Shown here piece after piece: positions 9,334-17,768 of a stretch of 64,000 bases of DNA. The number at the start of each line of letters is the position of its first letter. Position 1 is the stretch's first letter. Source of the DNA: JAUIAI01 sp045106815 (GTDB lineage Bacteria > Pseudomonadota > Gammaproteobacteria > Burkholderiales > Burkholderiaceae_E); the NCBI GenBank assembly GCA_045106815.1, contig JBGCFG010000057.1:107367-171366 (forward strand), written 5' to 3'. A model generated the notes under the pieces. The model saw only the letters and a program-made list of their open reading frames with translations, made no database searches and was not told where the DNA came from. Position numbers and translations under genes: made by a program.

Positions 9334-9948
9334 TCAGAGATCTGGCGCATTAGCGCCGAGGTCTACGCGCGTCAAAATCTGCCACGCGTCGGGCTTCGAG
9401 AAGTCAGCGCACCCGTCTCCTGGGCTCACTAACGCGAGGCTGCCGAACGTCACCTGATCTACCGGGCGGCTGATGCTCGCAGCTATTGCTTCGCGCTTGG
9501 CCACTCCCATCGCGCCGTAGAGCAAACTGATGTGAGCATGGGTTGTCGGCTGAGTGGGGATCATTGAAGGCGCCGGTGCCAGACCGCTAGCACGAGCCGC
9601 TGACAGAAACCGTTGTCCGATATCAGCGATCGGCTCGCTCGGGATTTCGCAAAATACACACTGGAAAAACGTTTCGCCAATGCATGGCTCGGAGGCGGGA
9701 AGCGTAATGGGGCCAAGTGTACTGGCGACCGTCTGCAAGCAAACGGCAGCAACTCGGTTCAGGTGATCGTCATGACGTGTCTGCAGACCGATTGTGGCGG
9801 CAGTTGCATGGACTTGGAAACCTTGTGTGCCGTGCCTGGTCGCGAGTAAATCGACTACCGGCTGCCATCGCTCAGCGTCTGACTGACGGGGCAAAAGCCA
9901 CAGACTAAGACCTGCCAGCAAGGGGGCGACGTCATTGCGATATGTCAC
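9334..9948 (-). CDS. 2H phosphoesterase superfamily protein, cyclic phosphodiesterase-like
   Basis: A 204-residue protein with two H-x-T/S motifs spaced as in 2H phosphoesterases: HATA (about residue 47) and HISLLYG (about 142). An early WLLP-type strand (LSLWLLPRQSD) resembles plant and yeast cyclic phosphodiesterases. Such enzymes open 2',3'- or 1'',2''-cyclic phosphates. Its ATG overlaps the stop of the upstream nucleotidyltransferase-like gene (ATGA at 9945-9948). The first motif ends in T-A rather than a repeat of the second, which is within family variation. Substrate unknown. Confidence 0.65.
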   Translation of the reverse strand: MTYRNDVAPLLAGLSLWLLPRQSDAERWQPVVDLLATRHGTQGFQVHATAATIGLQTRHDDHLNRVAAVCLQTVASTLGPITLPASEPCIGETFFQCVFCEIPSEPIADIGQRFLSAARASGLAPAPSMIPTQPTTHAHISLLYGAMGVAKREAIAASISRPVDQVTFGSLALVSPGDGCADFSKPDAWQILTRVDLGANAPDL

Positions 9949-10742
9949 CGTGTTCGTTGGTAGAAGTCGTTAGCGGTCGTTAGTCGGTCGGGCGAGCCAA
10001 TGTCGAGAAACCGGCCGTGTGGAAAATGAACGCTATCGATTGTTAATCCTGCCTTGAGGGCTTGCGCAAAAATCTTGCCGGTGGGCAGGTCTTGGACGGC
10101 TGCGGGTTGCTCACTCATCTGCTCCCTAAAGTGCTTAAGCGCCTGTTCAAAGAATGCCGTGAAAGACGGGCGCCACACAGCCAACAGCCACGTTTTGCCA
10201 GCCGCGGGCCAGGCGGGGTTTTCCTCCTTTGGCACGATGGCTGTCACGGGGCCGTCATCGTCGCCGTCTGCCATGTCAACGCCCTGACCGTCACTCGCCG
10301 GAAAGGTTGCCATGACCACATCGGCCGAACCACTTCTGAGTTTCGATGCGATATGACCCATGGCATCAGGAGGGTCCACCATGATGTCTGGAAAACCGAA
10401 CGCAAACCCTGCGCCGGGTGCGAACTTAAAGGCTGGCGCCAGTGTGAACGGCGGCCCCCAGCTATCTTCGATCATGAGATAGGCCATCGGCAGGTGATAG
10501 CGCGAACCGCTTCCGAATGCCTGCGCAATGTCTGCCTTTTCGGCGCGGGTAATGCAGAACACCCGCGCGCAGCGAGCGCTTTGCATCTGTTGAAGGAGGC
10601 CGGCAGTGACCGGTTGCAGCTCGTCAGGACGGTAGCCATTGGGGACAGGCAATAACTCTTTGCTGCCATTGGCAAGCGCCAGGCGTCGGGCATGGCCCGC
10701 AGCAGGGATAAGGCCGACGAGTTCGAATGGCTCAGTTTTCAT
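9945..10742 (-). CDS. Sugar-phosphate nucleotidyltransferase-like protein
   Basis: The N-terminus LIPAAGHARRLA with SKELLPV shortly after follows the NTP-transferase signature (AAGxGxRL...K.L.P), but the second glycine of the GxG loop is Ala. A hydrophobic strand with GFPDIMV replaces the usual GD metal-binding motif and keeps the Asp. The C-terminal part (HGRFLDIGSPDRL) resembles the glucose-1-phosphate nucleotidyltransferase tail. It may bind a nucleotide sugar or have a changed substrate. Length is 265 residues. It is translationally coupled to the phosphoesterase gene and divergent from the MFS gene. No polysaccharide genes are nearby. Confidence 0.65.
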   Translation of the reverse strand: MKTEPFELVGLIPAAGHARRLALANGSKELLPVPNGYRPDELQPVTAGLLQQMQSARCARVFCITRAEKADIAQAFGSGSRYHLPMAYLMIEDSWGPPFTLAPAFKFAPGAGFAFGFPDIMVDPPDAMGHIASKLRSGSADVVMATFPASDGQGVDMADGDDDGPVTAIVPKEENPAWPAAGKTWLLAVWRPSFTAFFEQALKHFREQMSEQPAAVQDLPTGKIFAQALKAGLTIDSVHFPHGRFLDIGSPDRLTTANDFYQRTR

Positions 10743-10846
10743 GCTGACAGTTGGGTCACAAGGGCTACATTGGGCCTTGGAGAGGGTGGTGTAAATTGAC
10801 GACTCATCGAAACCGGGCGATGTCTCGGAACAACTTTGGAATCGCC

Positions 10847-12055
10847 ATGAGTAAACAATCGCAAGGATACCTGTCTGTTTTGATATTCGGGTGTCTGATC
10901 CTAGTGGTGTCGTTTGGCGCCCGATCTTCGTTTGCGTTGTTTATGCCCGAAATGACGGTCGCTCGTGACTGGTCCCGTGAACTTTTCTCATTTTCTTTTG
11001 CTGTCCAGAATCTATTGTGGGGGGTGGCAGGTCCTTTTGTGGGCGCTTACGCGGATAAGTTCGGCGTACGCCGGGTATTGGTGGTCGGTGGCTTGCTTTA
11101 TGCGCTTGGGTTTTTTGGCATGGCTTATGCCGAGAGCGGCACGATGCTCGTCTTCAGCGCAGGTCTTGTGATGGGGCTTGCGGTGGCATGCACCGCGTTC
11201 GGTGTGGTGTTTTCTGTTTTGGGCAAGGTGGTTCCCGAGGAGCGGCGCTCTCTTGCTTTTGGCGTTGGTACCGCCTCAGGCTCGTTCGGTCAGTTTCTAT
11301 TTCTGCCGCTTTCAGGCGTGCTTATTGATAATGTCGGCTGGCACCTGACGCTGTTGATTCTAGGTTGCATTGCGGCAGCAATCATGCTGTTTGGACTCGC
11401 GATTCGAGGCGACAAACCAGCGCCAGCGGCAGCGGCACAAACTTCAATTAAAGAAGCGTTTGGCACTGCTATGCGCGACAAGAGTTTCCATTTTCTTTTC
11501 TGGGGCTACTTTGTCTGCGGTTTGCAGGTTGTTTTTATCGGTCTGCACTTGCCTACCTACCTGCAGGATCAAGGCATGAGCGCCAATATTGGCGCGACTG
11601 CCATTGCCATCATTGGTTTGTTTAATATTGTTGGTTCAATCGGGGCGGGTGTGCTTGGGCAACGCGTCTCAAAGAAGGGCTTGCTCTCGTGTATTTACGT
11701 GGCCAGGTCAGTTGTGATGGTCGCGTTTCTGACTCTCCCGCTCACCCCGGTCAGTGTGTACTTGTTCTCGGCGGCGATGGGTTTGTTATGGCTGTCTACC
11801 GTGCCTACGACTACTGCACTCGTTGGCCAGATTTATGGAGTTCGTTATCTTGGCATGCTTGCCGGCATTATTTTCTTTGGCCACCAGATCGGCAGTTTTC
11901 TGGGGGCATGGCTCGGCGGCCGGATCTTTGACACAACCGGTTCATACGATATGGCCTGGGGATTGGTCATCGTGTTCGGTTTGTTTGCAGCTGTCATGCA
12001 TATGCCGATTGATCAACGGCCGCTAGCCAGCCGGAACGAACCGGTCCCGGCCTAG
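10847..12055 (+). CDS. MFS transporter
   Basis: An inner-membrane carrier of about 402 residues with twelve predicted hydrophobic helices in two halves. The loop between helices 2 and 3 has GAYADKFGVRRVLVVGG, the MFS signature, and the second half has a matching GQRVSKKG loop. The overall layout resembles monocarboxylate/oxalate:formate-type carriers. ATG 10847 (MSKQSQGY) is chosen for GGA six bases upstream; an earlier ATG at 10820 lacks a ribosome site and adds polar residues. Substrate unknown. Confidence 0.85.
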   Translation: MSKQSQGYLSVLIFGCLILVVSFGARSSFALFMPEMTVARDWSRELFSFSFAVQNLLWGVAGPFVGAYADKFGVRRVLVVGGLLYALGFFGMAYAESGTMLVFSAGLVMGLAVACTAFGVVFSVLGKVVPEERRSLAFGVGTASGSFGQFLFLPLSGVLIDNVGWHLTLLILGCIAAAIMLFGLAIRGDKPAPAAAAQTSIKEAFGTAMRDKSFHFLFWGYFVCGLQVVFIGLHLPTYLQDQGMSANIGATAIAIIGLFNIVGSIGAGVLGQRVSKKGLLSCIYVARSVVMVAFLTLPLTPVSVYLFSAAMGLLWLSTVPTTTALVGQIYGVRYLGMLAGIIFFGHQIGSFLGAWLGGRIFDTTGSYDMAWGLVIVFGLFAAVMHMPIDQRPLASRNEPVPA

Positions 12056-12076
12056 CTTTGCCTTCGCAGCCCGATC

Positions 12077-13261
12077 TCAGACCCGCTCAAAGATCGCTGC
12101 AATGCCCTGACCACCGCCAATACACATGGTGACCAGCGCGTAGCGGCCCTGAATACGGTGCAGCTCATTGATCGCCTTGACCGTGATGATCGCCCCTGTG
12201 GCGCCCACCGGATGCCCGATTGAAATGCCGGATCCGTTTGGGTTCACCTTTGCGGGGTCGAGGTCGAGGTCGCGGGACACAGCCAGTGCCTGAGCCGCAA
12301 AAGCTTCATTAGCTTCGATGACATCCATTTGGTGCGCAGCCAAGCCTGCTTTTTCGAGCGCTTTACGCGAGGCGGGCACAGGGCCTATGCCCATGTAGGC
12401 CGGGTCTACGCCAGCGTGCGCATACGCGACAAGCCGGGCGAGCGGCTTAGCGCCGGCGCCAGTCGCGGCCGATGCTTCCATCATCACAATCGCGGCAGCA
12501 CCATCATTGATGCCTGACGCGTTGCCCGCTGTGACTGTGCCGTCCTCTCGCTTGAACACTGGCCGCAGCTTGGCCATATCCTCAAGGGTTGCATCTGCTC
12601 GAAAGTGTTCATCAGTGTCAAACAGGGTGGTGCCTTTGCGGCTTTTTAACTCAACCGGGGTGATCTGATCTTTAAAGTAGCCCGCCTTGGTGGCGGCGGC
12701 TGCGCGCTGGTGGCTAAGAACCGCCAGAGCATCCTGATCTTCCCGAGTGATGCCCCATTTCGCCGCGACGTTCTCCGCCGTGACGCCCATATGAATGGTT
12801 TGAAACGGGTCATGTAAGGCGCCGAGCATCATGTCGTGCAGGCCGCTGTCACCCATTCGCTGGCCCCAACGGGCTGCCGGCATGATGTGCGGACCGCGAC
12901 TCATGACTTCTGCGCCACCACCGATCGCGGCGTCAGCATCGCCCAGCAAAATCGATTGTGCAGCGGAAACGATCGCCTGCAATCCGGAGCCACATAAGCG
13001 GTTCAGCGTGAGGGCAGGGACTTCCTGAGCGAGCCCACCGTCAATGGTGGCCACTCGCGCTAAGTACATGTCGCGTGGCTCGGTGTTGATCACATGGCCG
13101 AATACGACATGACCAATTTGCTTGCTATCAATGCCGGCTCGCGCGACGGACTCTTGAACCACTTGGGCGGCGAGTTTGGTCGGGGGCTGGTCTTTCAGGC
13201 TGCCTCCGAATGTCCCAACCGCTGTTCTAACACCACTGACGACGACGACTTCACGGCTCAT
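12077..13261 (-). CDS. Acetyl-CoA acetyltransferase (thiolase)
   Basis: Condenses two acetyl-CoA to acetoacetyl-CoA or runs the reverse. The acyl-accepting cysteine is Cys90 in NRLCGSGLQA. The C-terminal motifs NEAFAAQ, SIGHPVGATGA and CIGGGQG complete the active site. The 394-residue length matches biosynthetic (PhaA/AtoB) thiolases. An AGGAG ribosome site precedes ATG 13261. The gene lies 43 nt behind the esterase gene and may be the last gene of the rnfB-like operon. A PHA-synthesis role fits the phaZ gene in this window but is not proved by adjacency. Confidence 0.92.
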   Translation of the reverse strand: MSREVVVVSGVRTAVGTFGGSLKDQPPTKLAAQVVQESVARAGIDSKQIGHVVFGHVINTEPRDMYLARVATIDGGLAQEVPALTLNRLCGSGLQAIVSAAQSILLGDADAAIGGGAEVMSRGPHIMPAARWGQRMGDSGLHDMMLGALHDPFQTIHMGVTAENVAAKWGITREDQDALAVLSHQRAAAATKAGYFKDQITPVELKSRKGTTLFDTDEHFRADATLEDMAKLRPVFKREDGTVTAGNASGINDGAAAIVMMEASAATGAGAKPLARLVAYAHAGVDPAYMGIGPVPASRKALEKAGLAAHQMDVIEANEAFAAQALAVSRDLDLDPAKVNPNGSGISIGHPVGATGAIITVKAINELHRIQGRYALVTMCIGGGQGIAAIFERV

Positions 13262-13304
13262 AACGACTCCTGTGTGTTTGTTTTGAATTGACTACCGGCG
13301 CGGC

Positions 13305-14063
13305 TCAATGCAGGGCCTCGCCGCCCAGGGCATCTTCGCGGCTATCCATGCTGACGGCGAGCGCCGTATGAAACTGTTGAACCGTAATAGCCTTACGACT
13401 TTGAAATATCGTTTGCATGGCGCGGGTCGTTCCAACATTGATCATATCCTGCCCGATTGAATGCACGCCGTCTGTAATGACATCGAGGCTCACGGTCGCT
13501 TTGGCGTCTCGCAGAGATCGATAAGCCCGAAGAGACTGTTGTGCAAGTACATGCGTATCAAACTCGCCATGGAGCAGGTGAATGGTTGGCGTAAGAGGCG
13601 TGCCAGGCGTGATCGGGCGCACAAGCCTGCCTGCATACGAGATGATCATATGGCAGCCGGGTTGGTCCAGTCGTGCCAGCTCAAGCGCAACCGATGCGCC
13701 TTGAGAAAAACCAACCACCATCGTTTGATCGGCCGTGAGGTTCAAGGCCGACTGAGCGGCTTCGATACGACGTGCAACCTGCCGCGCGGCTTGCGCAGCA
13801 AGCTCGGCTGACTGTTGACCGGCGCGTGGATCAAACCAGTCTTTGCCGCTACCCAGGCTGCCCGGCATCAGGCCTTCCATCACAACGGCGGTTGCATTGG
13901 GGAACTTGAACTGCCACGCAAGTGCAACCGGGGCAAACATCTCGGGGCTAGAGCCGGCGCCATGCAGGAATACCAGGAGGCGATTGGGTTTGCCACCACG
14001 GTGGGGCGGGAGCTCCAGCCACAACTGGTCGCCTATGGGCGGATTGAGTTCGTCGGTTGTCAT
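13305..14063 (-). CDS. Alpha/beta hydrolase, phospholipase/carboxylesterase family
   Basis: A soluble serine hydrolase of 252 residues. The oxyanion strand is FLHGAGSSPEMF, the nucleophile Ser120 sits in GFSQGAS, a candidate acid lies in HGEFDTHV and the histidine in DGVHSIGQ. The layout matches the YpfH/carboxylesterase type. I chose ATG 14063 rather than a longer frame because it overlaps the DUF1841 stop as ATGA. It is the fourth gene of the rnfB-like/nth/DUF1841 operon. Substrate unknown. Confidence 0.85.
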   Translation of the reverse strand: MTTDELNPPIGDQLWLELPPHRGGKPNRLLVFLHGAGSSPEMFAPVALAWQFKFPNATAVVMEGLMPGSLGSGKDWFDPRAGQQSAELAAQAARQVARRIEAAQSALNLTADQTMVVGFSQGASVALELARLDQPGCHMIISYAGRLVRPITPGTPLTPTIHLLHGEFDTHVLAQQSLRAYRSLRDAKATVSLDVITDGVHSIGQDMINVGTTRAMQTIFQSRKAITVQQFHTALAVSMDSREDALGGEALH

Positions 14064-14494
14064 GACGTGGATGCCTGGCGTTTGATACAAGCCAGATAGG
14101 CGTCGTGGTCAGGCATTGTATTGTTGCGTTGCGCTTCCCACACAACCTGACCCAGACACTCCATGACGGCATGGACGGCGTCGTGCTCTGAGTCGAGCCT
14201 TGAACTTAACGACTGCAGTGCCTCACGAATGCCTGGGGGCTGATCGATTGACTGTTGTTCGGCAATGGCCAGATGCATTGATAGGTGCAGGAACGGGTTT
14301 GTGCGACCTTGCTCGACTGAATAGCTAGCCTGCACAGCTGCGTCCTCATCGGCGAGATCCTCGTGATATTCCGGATGGACTTTGATGATGTCCAGCGCAA
14401 TGGCTTCCATCGGCGTCAGGACTTGCTGCTTCAGTTCTTTTTGCCAGGTACGGCAGAAAAACTGGCGTACCTCGGCCTGCGACGGATCAAACAT
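14060..14494 (-). CDS. DUF1841 family protein
   Basis: A 144-residue cytoplasmic protein of the DUF1841 family, recognisable by its FDPSQAEVRQFF opening, the central VHPEYH and NPFLHLSMHLAI motifs and the C-terminal HDAVHAVMECLG. The histidines in NPFLHLSMHL suggest a metal site, but this is inference. The gene overlaps nth by eight bases and the esterase gene by four, so its expression is tied to both. The same neighbourhood beside nth is, to my knowledge, common in betaproteobacteria. Confidence 0.82.
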   Translation of the reverse strand: MFDPSQAEVRQFFCRTWQKELKQQVLTPMEAIALDIIKVHPEYHEDLADEDAAVQASYSVEQGRTNPFLHLSMHLAIAEQQSIDQPPGIREALQSLSSRLDSEHDAVHAVMECLGQVVWEAQRNNTMPDHDAYLACIKRQASTS

Positions 14495-15278
14495 GCTTCG
14501 TTGCCTTCTTTGTTGCGCTTGTTTTGCCAGCTGGTTTTTTGCTCGCTGCCTTTTTGCTCGCTGCCTTTTTGCCCGCCGCTTTCTTGCTTGCTGCCTTCTT
14601 GCTTGCTTTTGCGATTAACTTGGCAGGTGAGGGCGCTTCAGCTTGCGCTGTCGTTTTAGGTTTGAAGTCACAAAGATCGGCCACTTGGCACTCCCAGCAT
14701 TCGGGCTTGCGGGCTTTGCAAACATAGCGGCCATGCAAGATCAGCCAGTGGTGGGCATCAAGTTTGTAGGGTTCTGGCACAAACTTGAGGAGTCTTTTTT
14801 CAACATCAAGGACTGTCTTGCCCTTGGCCAGACCCGTTCGGTTTGAGACTCGGTAAATATGCGTATCTACGGCAATGGCGGGCACGCCGAAAGCAGTGTT
14901 CAGCACCACATTAGCTGTTTTGCGACCAACCCCGGGCAAGGCCTCGAGCGCTTCGCGATCCTGTGGTACCTCGCCGCCATGCTGTTCAATCAGAATCTGA
15001 CAAGTCTGAATCAGGTGTTTGGCTTTTGAGCGAAACAGACCAATGGTGCGAATGTACGTTTCAACACCGTCCACCCCGAGCTTCAAAAGAGCGGCTGGCG
15101 TATTCGCTACTGGGAAGAGTTTTCGGGTCGCTAGGTTGACGCTGATATCAGTCGCTTGTGCTGATAACAAGACGGCTGCCAGAAGTTCGAACGGAGAGTC
15201 GAACGCGAGCTCAGTTGTTGGTTTAGGGTTCGCCTGCTGAAAGCGGCGAAACATTTCTAGGCGCTTGTCAGCATTCAT
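14487..15278 (-). CDS. nth: Endonuclease III with a long Lys/Ala-rich C-terminal tail
   Basis: A DNA glycosylase/AP lyase that removes oxidised pyrimidines. The helix-hairpin-helix LPGVGRKTANVV places the catalytic lysine at 120, and the aspartate at 138 is in VDTH, matching the Escherichia coli numbering. The [4Fe-4S] cysteines follow as C-x6-C-x2-C-x5-C (about 187-203). The core ends near residue 212. Some 50 further residues are almost only Lys, Ala, Ser and Gly in SKKAA-like repeats, resembling a histone-H1-type tail. The ATG overlaps the rnfB-like stop (ATGA, 15275-15278). The tail is unusual for this enzyme and probably adds non-specific DNA affinity. Confidence 0.93.
   Translation of the reverse strand: MNADKRLEMFRRFQQANPKPTTELAFDSPFELLAAVLLSAQATDISVNLATRKLFPVANTPAALLKLGVDGVETYIRTIGLFRSKAKHLIQTCQILIEQHGGEVPQDREALEALPGVGRKTANVVLNTAFGVPAIAVDTHIYRVSNRTGLAKGKTVLDVEKRLLKFVPEPYKLDAHHWLILHGRYVCKARKPECWECQVADLCDFKPKTTAQAEAPSPAKLIAKASKKAASKKAAGKKAASKKAASKKPAGKTSATKKATKHV
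14520..14615 (-). repeat. In-gene tandem repeat encoding the Nth Lys/Ala tail
   Basis: Units of about 15-18 bp built around GCTGCCTTTTTGCTC repeat about six times with small changes on the plus strand. Read on the minus strand they encode AASKKAAGKK-like units. It is a likely slippage site, so tail length may vary between strains. Because it keeps frame it is a coding repeat, not a separate element. Confidence 0.75.
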
Positions 15279-16120
15279 TGAGACTTCCCAGCTGATTCGC
15301 GCGCAATCTGGCGCAGTCGGGCGCGTTCTACTGCCGCTTCAATGATGGCTCGTTTGCGATCTGTTGGTGCTGAAGTCGAGTCACTCGAAATGGTTTTCGA
15401 CGCTGAACCGCTCGCCTTTGCTTGTTGATCAAGTTGGGCCAGCTTGCCCTGCGCTTTTTGACCAAAGCGTCGATGGTCATCGCCAAGCTCGCGTTCACGG
15501 CGCGAGTTTCTATCTTCAAAGCGTTGGCGCGCCGCGTTGGCATCAGATCTGGACCACGGCGACGCCTGGGTCAATGGGGTAAGTTCAATGCAGTCGACCG
15601 GACAGGGTGGCAAACAAAGCTCGCAGCCGGTACAAAGCGAAGGCAAGACCGTGTGCATGCCCTTAGGGCCACCGATAATGGCATCCGCCGGGCACGCGAT
15701 GATGCACTTCGTACAACCGATGCACGCACTCGGGTCGATCCAAGCGAGAAGTCTTGGGCCTTCAATACCGCAGCTTGAGTCAAGTGGTAGCGTTTGCGTA
15801 TCAAGCACCTTGGCCAGAGCGACGATGCCCGCTTTGCCACCGGGTGGGCACCGGTTTAACTTGGTCGCGTTCGTCGCCAGTGCGTCAGCATAGTCGCGGC
15901 AACTGGGAAAGCCGCATCGTGTGCATTGTGTCTGCGGCAAGACGTCGTCGAGTCGATCCGACAAGCTTTTCTGGTCGGTGGTCATGCTGTGCGCGCCTTT
16001 GGCAATCTGATGCGCAGCGGGCTGCGGCGGACCAGCCGCGACCGACGCCGGGGGTTTACTCGCCGGGGCGGCGCTAAGGCTAGTCAGGCTTGATTGATCA
16101 GACTCTGTAGAGGGTGACAT
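15275..16120 (-). CDS. RnfB-like electron transport protein (Fe-S)
   Basis: The protein has a (Fe4S) domain (CTRCGFPSCRDY, about 66-77) with a later LNRCPPGG, then two [4Fe-4S] ferredoxin motifs, CIGCTKCIIACP and CTGCELCLPPCP (about 135-180). RnfB/RsxB normally starts with a membrane helix. Here the first 45 residues are Ser/Ala/Pro-rich and not membrane-like, and the other Rnf subunits are absent. It is probably a soluble electron carrier. ATG 15985 (MTTDQK) is a possible internal start. Basic, low-complexity C-terminus. It overlaps nth, an arrangement that suggests a service role for the nth iron-sulfur cluster (inference). Confidence 0.8.
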   Translation of the reverse strand: MSPSTESDQSSLTSLSAAPASKPPASVAAGPPQPAAHQIAKGAHSMTTDQKSLSDRLDDVLPQTQCTRCGFPSCRDYADALATNATKLNRCPPGGKAGIVALAKVLDTQTLPLDSSCGIEGPRLLAWIDPSACIGCTKCIIACPADAIIGGPKGMHTVLPSLCTGCELCLPPCPVDCIELTPLTQASPWSRSDANAARQRFEDRNSRRERELGDDHRRFGQKAQGKLAQLDQQAKASGSASKTISSDSTSAPTDRKRAIIEAAVERARLRQIARESAGKSQ

Positions 16121-16220
16121 GGGTGGCGGCTATTGCGCTCTCGGAACAGCCCGTCATGATAACAAGCAGCGGCCGTAACAATCTGGTTCGCGAGAATGCG
16201 CTCGGGTAAGCAGCCAAAAG

Positions 16221-16248
16221 AAAAAACCGGTCATCAGACCGGCTTTTT
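16221..16248 (-). terminator. Intrinsic terminator of phaZ
   Basis: A 6-bp stem (CCGGTC/GACCGG, four-base loop) is followed on the minus strand by six T. It lies 24 nt beyond the phaZ stop. A T5 run on the plus side suggests it may also work in that direction. Confidence 0.85.
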
Positions 16249-16272
16249 CATCAGCAGAGCAAACCTACCCGA

Positions 16273-17586
16273 TCAGGCTGCTTTACGCCGCGCCTTCGTG
16301 CTCTTGACCGATGGCTTACTCGTGGTCTTGCCGATACGCTTGGGATGATCCAGGATGAACTGTCGGACCTCAGGGCAGATCATTTCACGCCAGCGCCGCC
16401 CGCTGAAAATGCCGTAGTGACCAGCACCCTTGGCTTCCAGATGGTGCTTGTGATCCGCCGGAATGCCAGAGCAAAGACCGTGGGCCGCCTTCGTTTGACC
16501 AGAGCCAGAGATATCGTCCAACTCGCCCTCTACGGTGAGTAGCGCAACGTTATCGATCTTGCTGGGATCAACACGATGGGTTTTGCCCTCAAACTCAACA
16601 TCCCAAGTGCCAAGCGGCAGGCAGTGGTCCTGGAAGACTGTTTTGATCGTATCGAGGTAGTACTCCGCGGGCATATCGAGCACCGCGTTGTATTCGTCAT
16701 AGAACTTACGGTGTGCTTCGACATCGTCCATGTCGCCGCGCACCAGGTCGAGGTAGTAGTCGTAGTGCGAATTGACATGACGATCAGGGTTCATCGAGAC
16801 AAACCCGGTGTGCTGCAGAAATCCCGGATAAACCCGGCGTCCGGCACCGGCATATTTGGCGGGTACGACGTAAATCAGGTTGCGTTCAAACCACTCGTAG
16901 GGACGCTTGATCGCAAGCGCGTTCACTTCAGTTGGACTCCTGCGGGTATCGATAGGCCCGCCCATCATCGTCATGGTTAATGGCATGTGCTTGTCTTTTT
17001 TAGCCGCCATGATCGATACCGCGGCCATCACGGGAACCGTCGGTTGGCAAACAGACATCAGGTGAACATCAGGCCCAAGGTGGCGGATGAACTGAATCGC
17101 GTAGGCAATGTAATCATCCAGGTGAAACTTGCCGGCCGACAAAGGCACCATCCGGCCATCAAGCCAGTCGGTGATGTAAACATTATGGTGCGGCAGCAGG
17201 GCCCTGACCGTGTCGCGGAGCAGTGTGGCATGGTGCCCAGACAGCGGCGCGAATACCAGCAAGGTCGGATCGTTCTTGTGGTCGGCCAAATCTGCCGGCA
17301 GCGAGCGCTCAAATTTGATTAAGCGACAAAACGGATTCTCCAGTTCGATATGCTCATGAACGGAGACGGCACGTCCGTCGATTTGTGTTTCGGAAAGACC
17401 AAACTCTGGTTTTTCGTACTCCTTGCCCAACCTGTGCAGCAACTCAAATCCAGCGGAGGTGCGGTTAGCAAAGGGCACATATGCGAATGCGCTGTAGGGA
17501 TTCGCATAGAGCTGACTCATTGCGTCAGCCCAGGTCGAAAGCGGATTTAAAACTGCCCGCTGGGTTTCGTAAAGGTTATAGAGCAT
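16273..17586 (-). CDS. phaZ: Intracellular polyhydroxyalkanoate depolymerase
   Basis: Hydrolyses stored PHA in the cytoplasm. The nucleophile is a cysteine, Cys180 in LMSVCQPTVPVM, as in the PhaZ1 type where the lipase-box serine is replaced. The acid is in VEGELDDISG and the histidine in KGAGHYGIF. The 437-residue length is usual. The last 20 residues are Lys/Arg/Ser-rich. ATG 17586 follows GGGAAG at a good distance; an upstream in-frame TTG at 17613 is less likely. It is monocistronic. Two TATACGG copies in its upstream region may be promoter or operator elements. Confidence 0.92.
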   Translation of the reverse strand: MLYNLYETQRAVLNPLSTWADAMSQLYANPYSAFAYVPFANRTSAGFELLHRLGKEYEKPEFGLSETQIDGRAVSVHEHIELENPFCRLIKFERSLPADLADHKNDPTLLVFAPLSGHHATLLRDTVRALLPHHNVYITDWLDGRMVPLSAGKFHLDDYIAYAIQFIRHLGPDVHLMSVCQPTVPVMAAVSIMAAKKDKHMPLTMTMMGGPIDTRRSPTEVNALAIKRPYEWFERNLIYVVPAKYAGAGRRVYPGFLQHTGFVSMNPDRHVNSHYDYYLDLVRGDMDDVEAHRKFYDEYNAVLDMPAEYYLDTIKTVFQDHCLPLGTWDVEFEGKTHRVDPSKIDNVALLTVEGELDDISGSGQTKAAHGLCSGIPADHKHHLEAKGAGHYGIFSGRRWREMICPEVRQFILDHPKRIGKTTSKPSVKSTKARRKAA

Positions 17587-17600
17587 GCATGCTTCCCGTG

Positions 17601-17627
17601 TATACGGATACAAAATTAGTTATACGG
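17601..17627 (-). promoter_or_regulatory. TATACGG direct repeats upstream of phaZ
   Basis: The heptamer TATACGG occurs at 17601-17607 and 17621-17627, 20 bp apart, just upstream of phaZ in an AT-rich patch. The spacing is about two helical turns and would suit a regulator or promoter. The rest of 17614-17768 holds no other feature I can name. Confidence 0.3.
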
Positions 17628-17768
17628 TAACTGGGTGATTTTGCAATGCAACAATGGTCAAACGGTTTGCCAAATTCTGAAATTTGACACGTTTTGTTGT
17701 CAATTTTTGTTTTCATCCCGCATTGCAATATGTTGTCCGGCCAAAAGCACCTTGATTGGGCGGGCGCC

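Noticed and set aside
14520..14615. A CRISPR-like or satellite repeat
   Set aside because: Units are in frame and encode the Nth tail, with no spacers.
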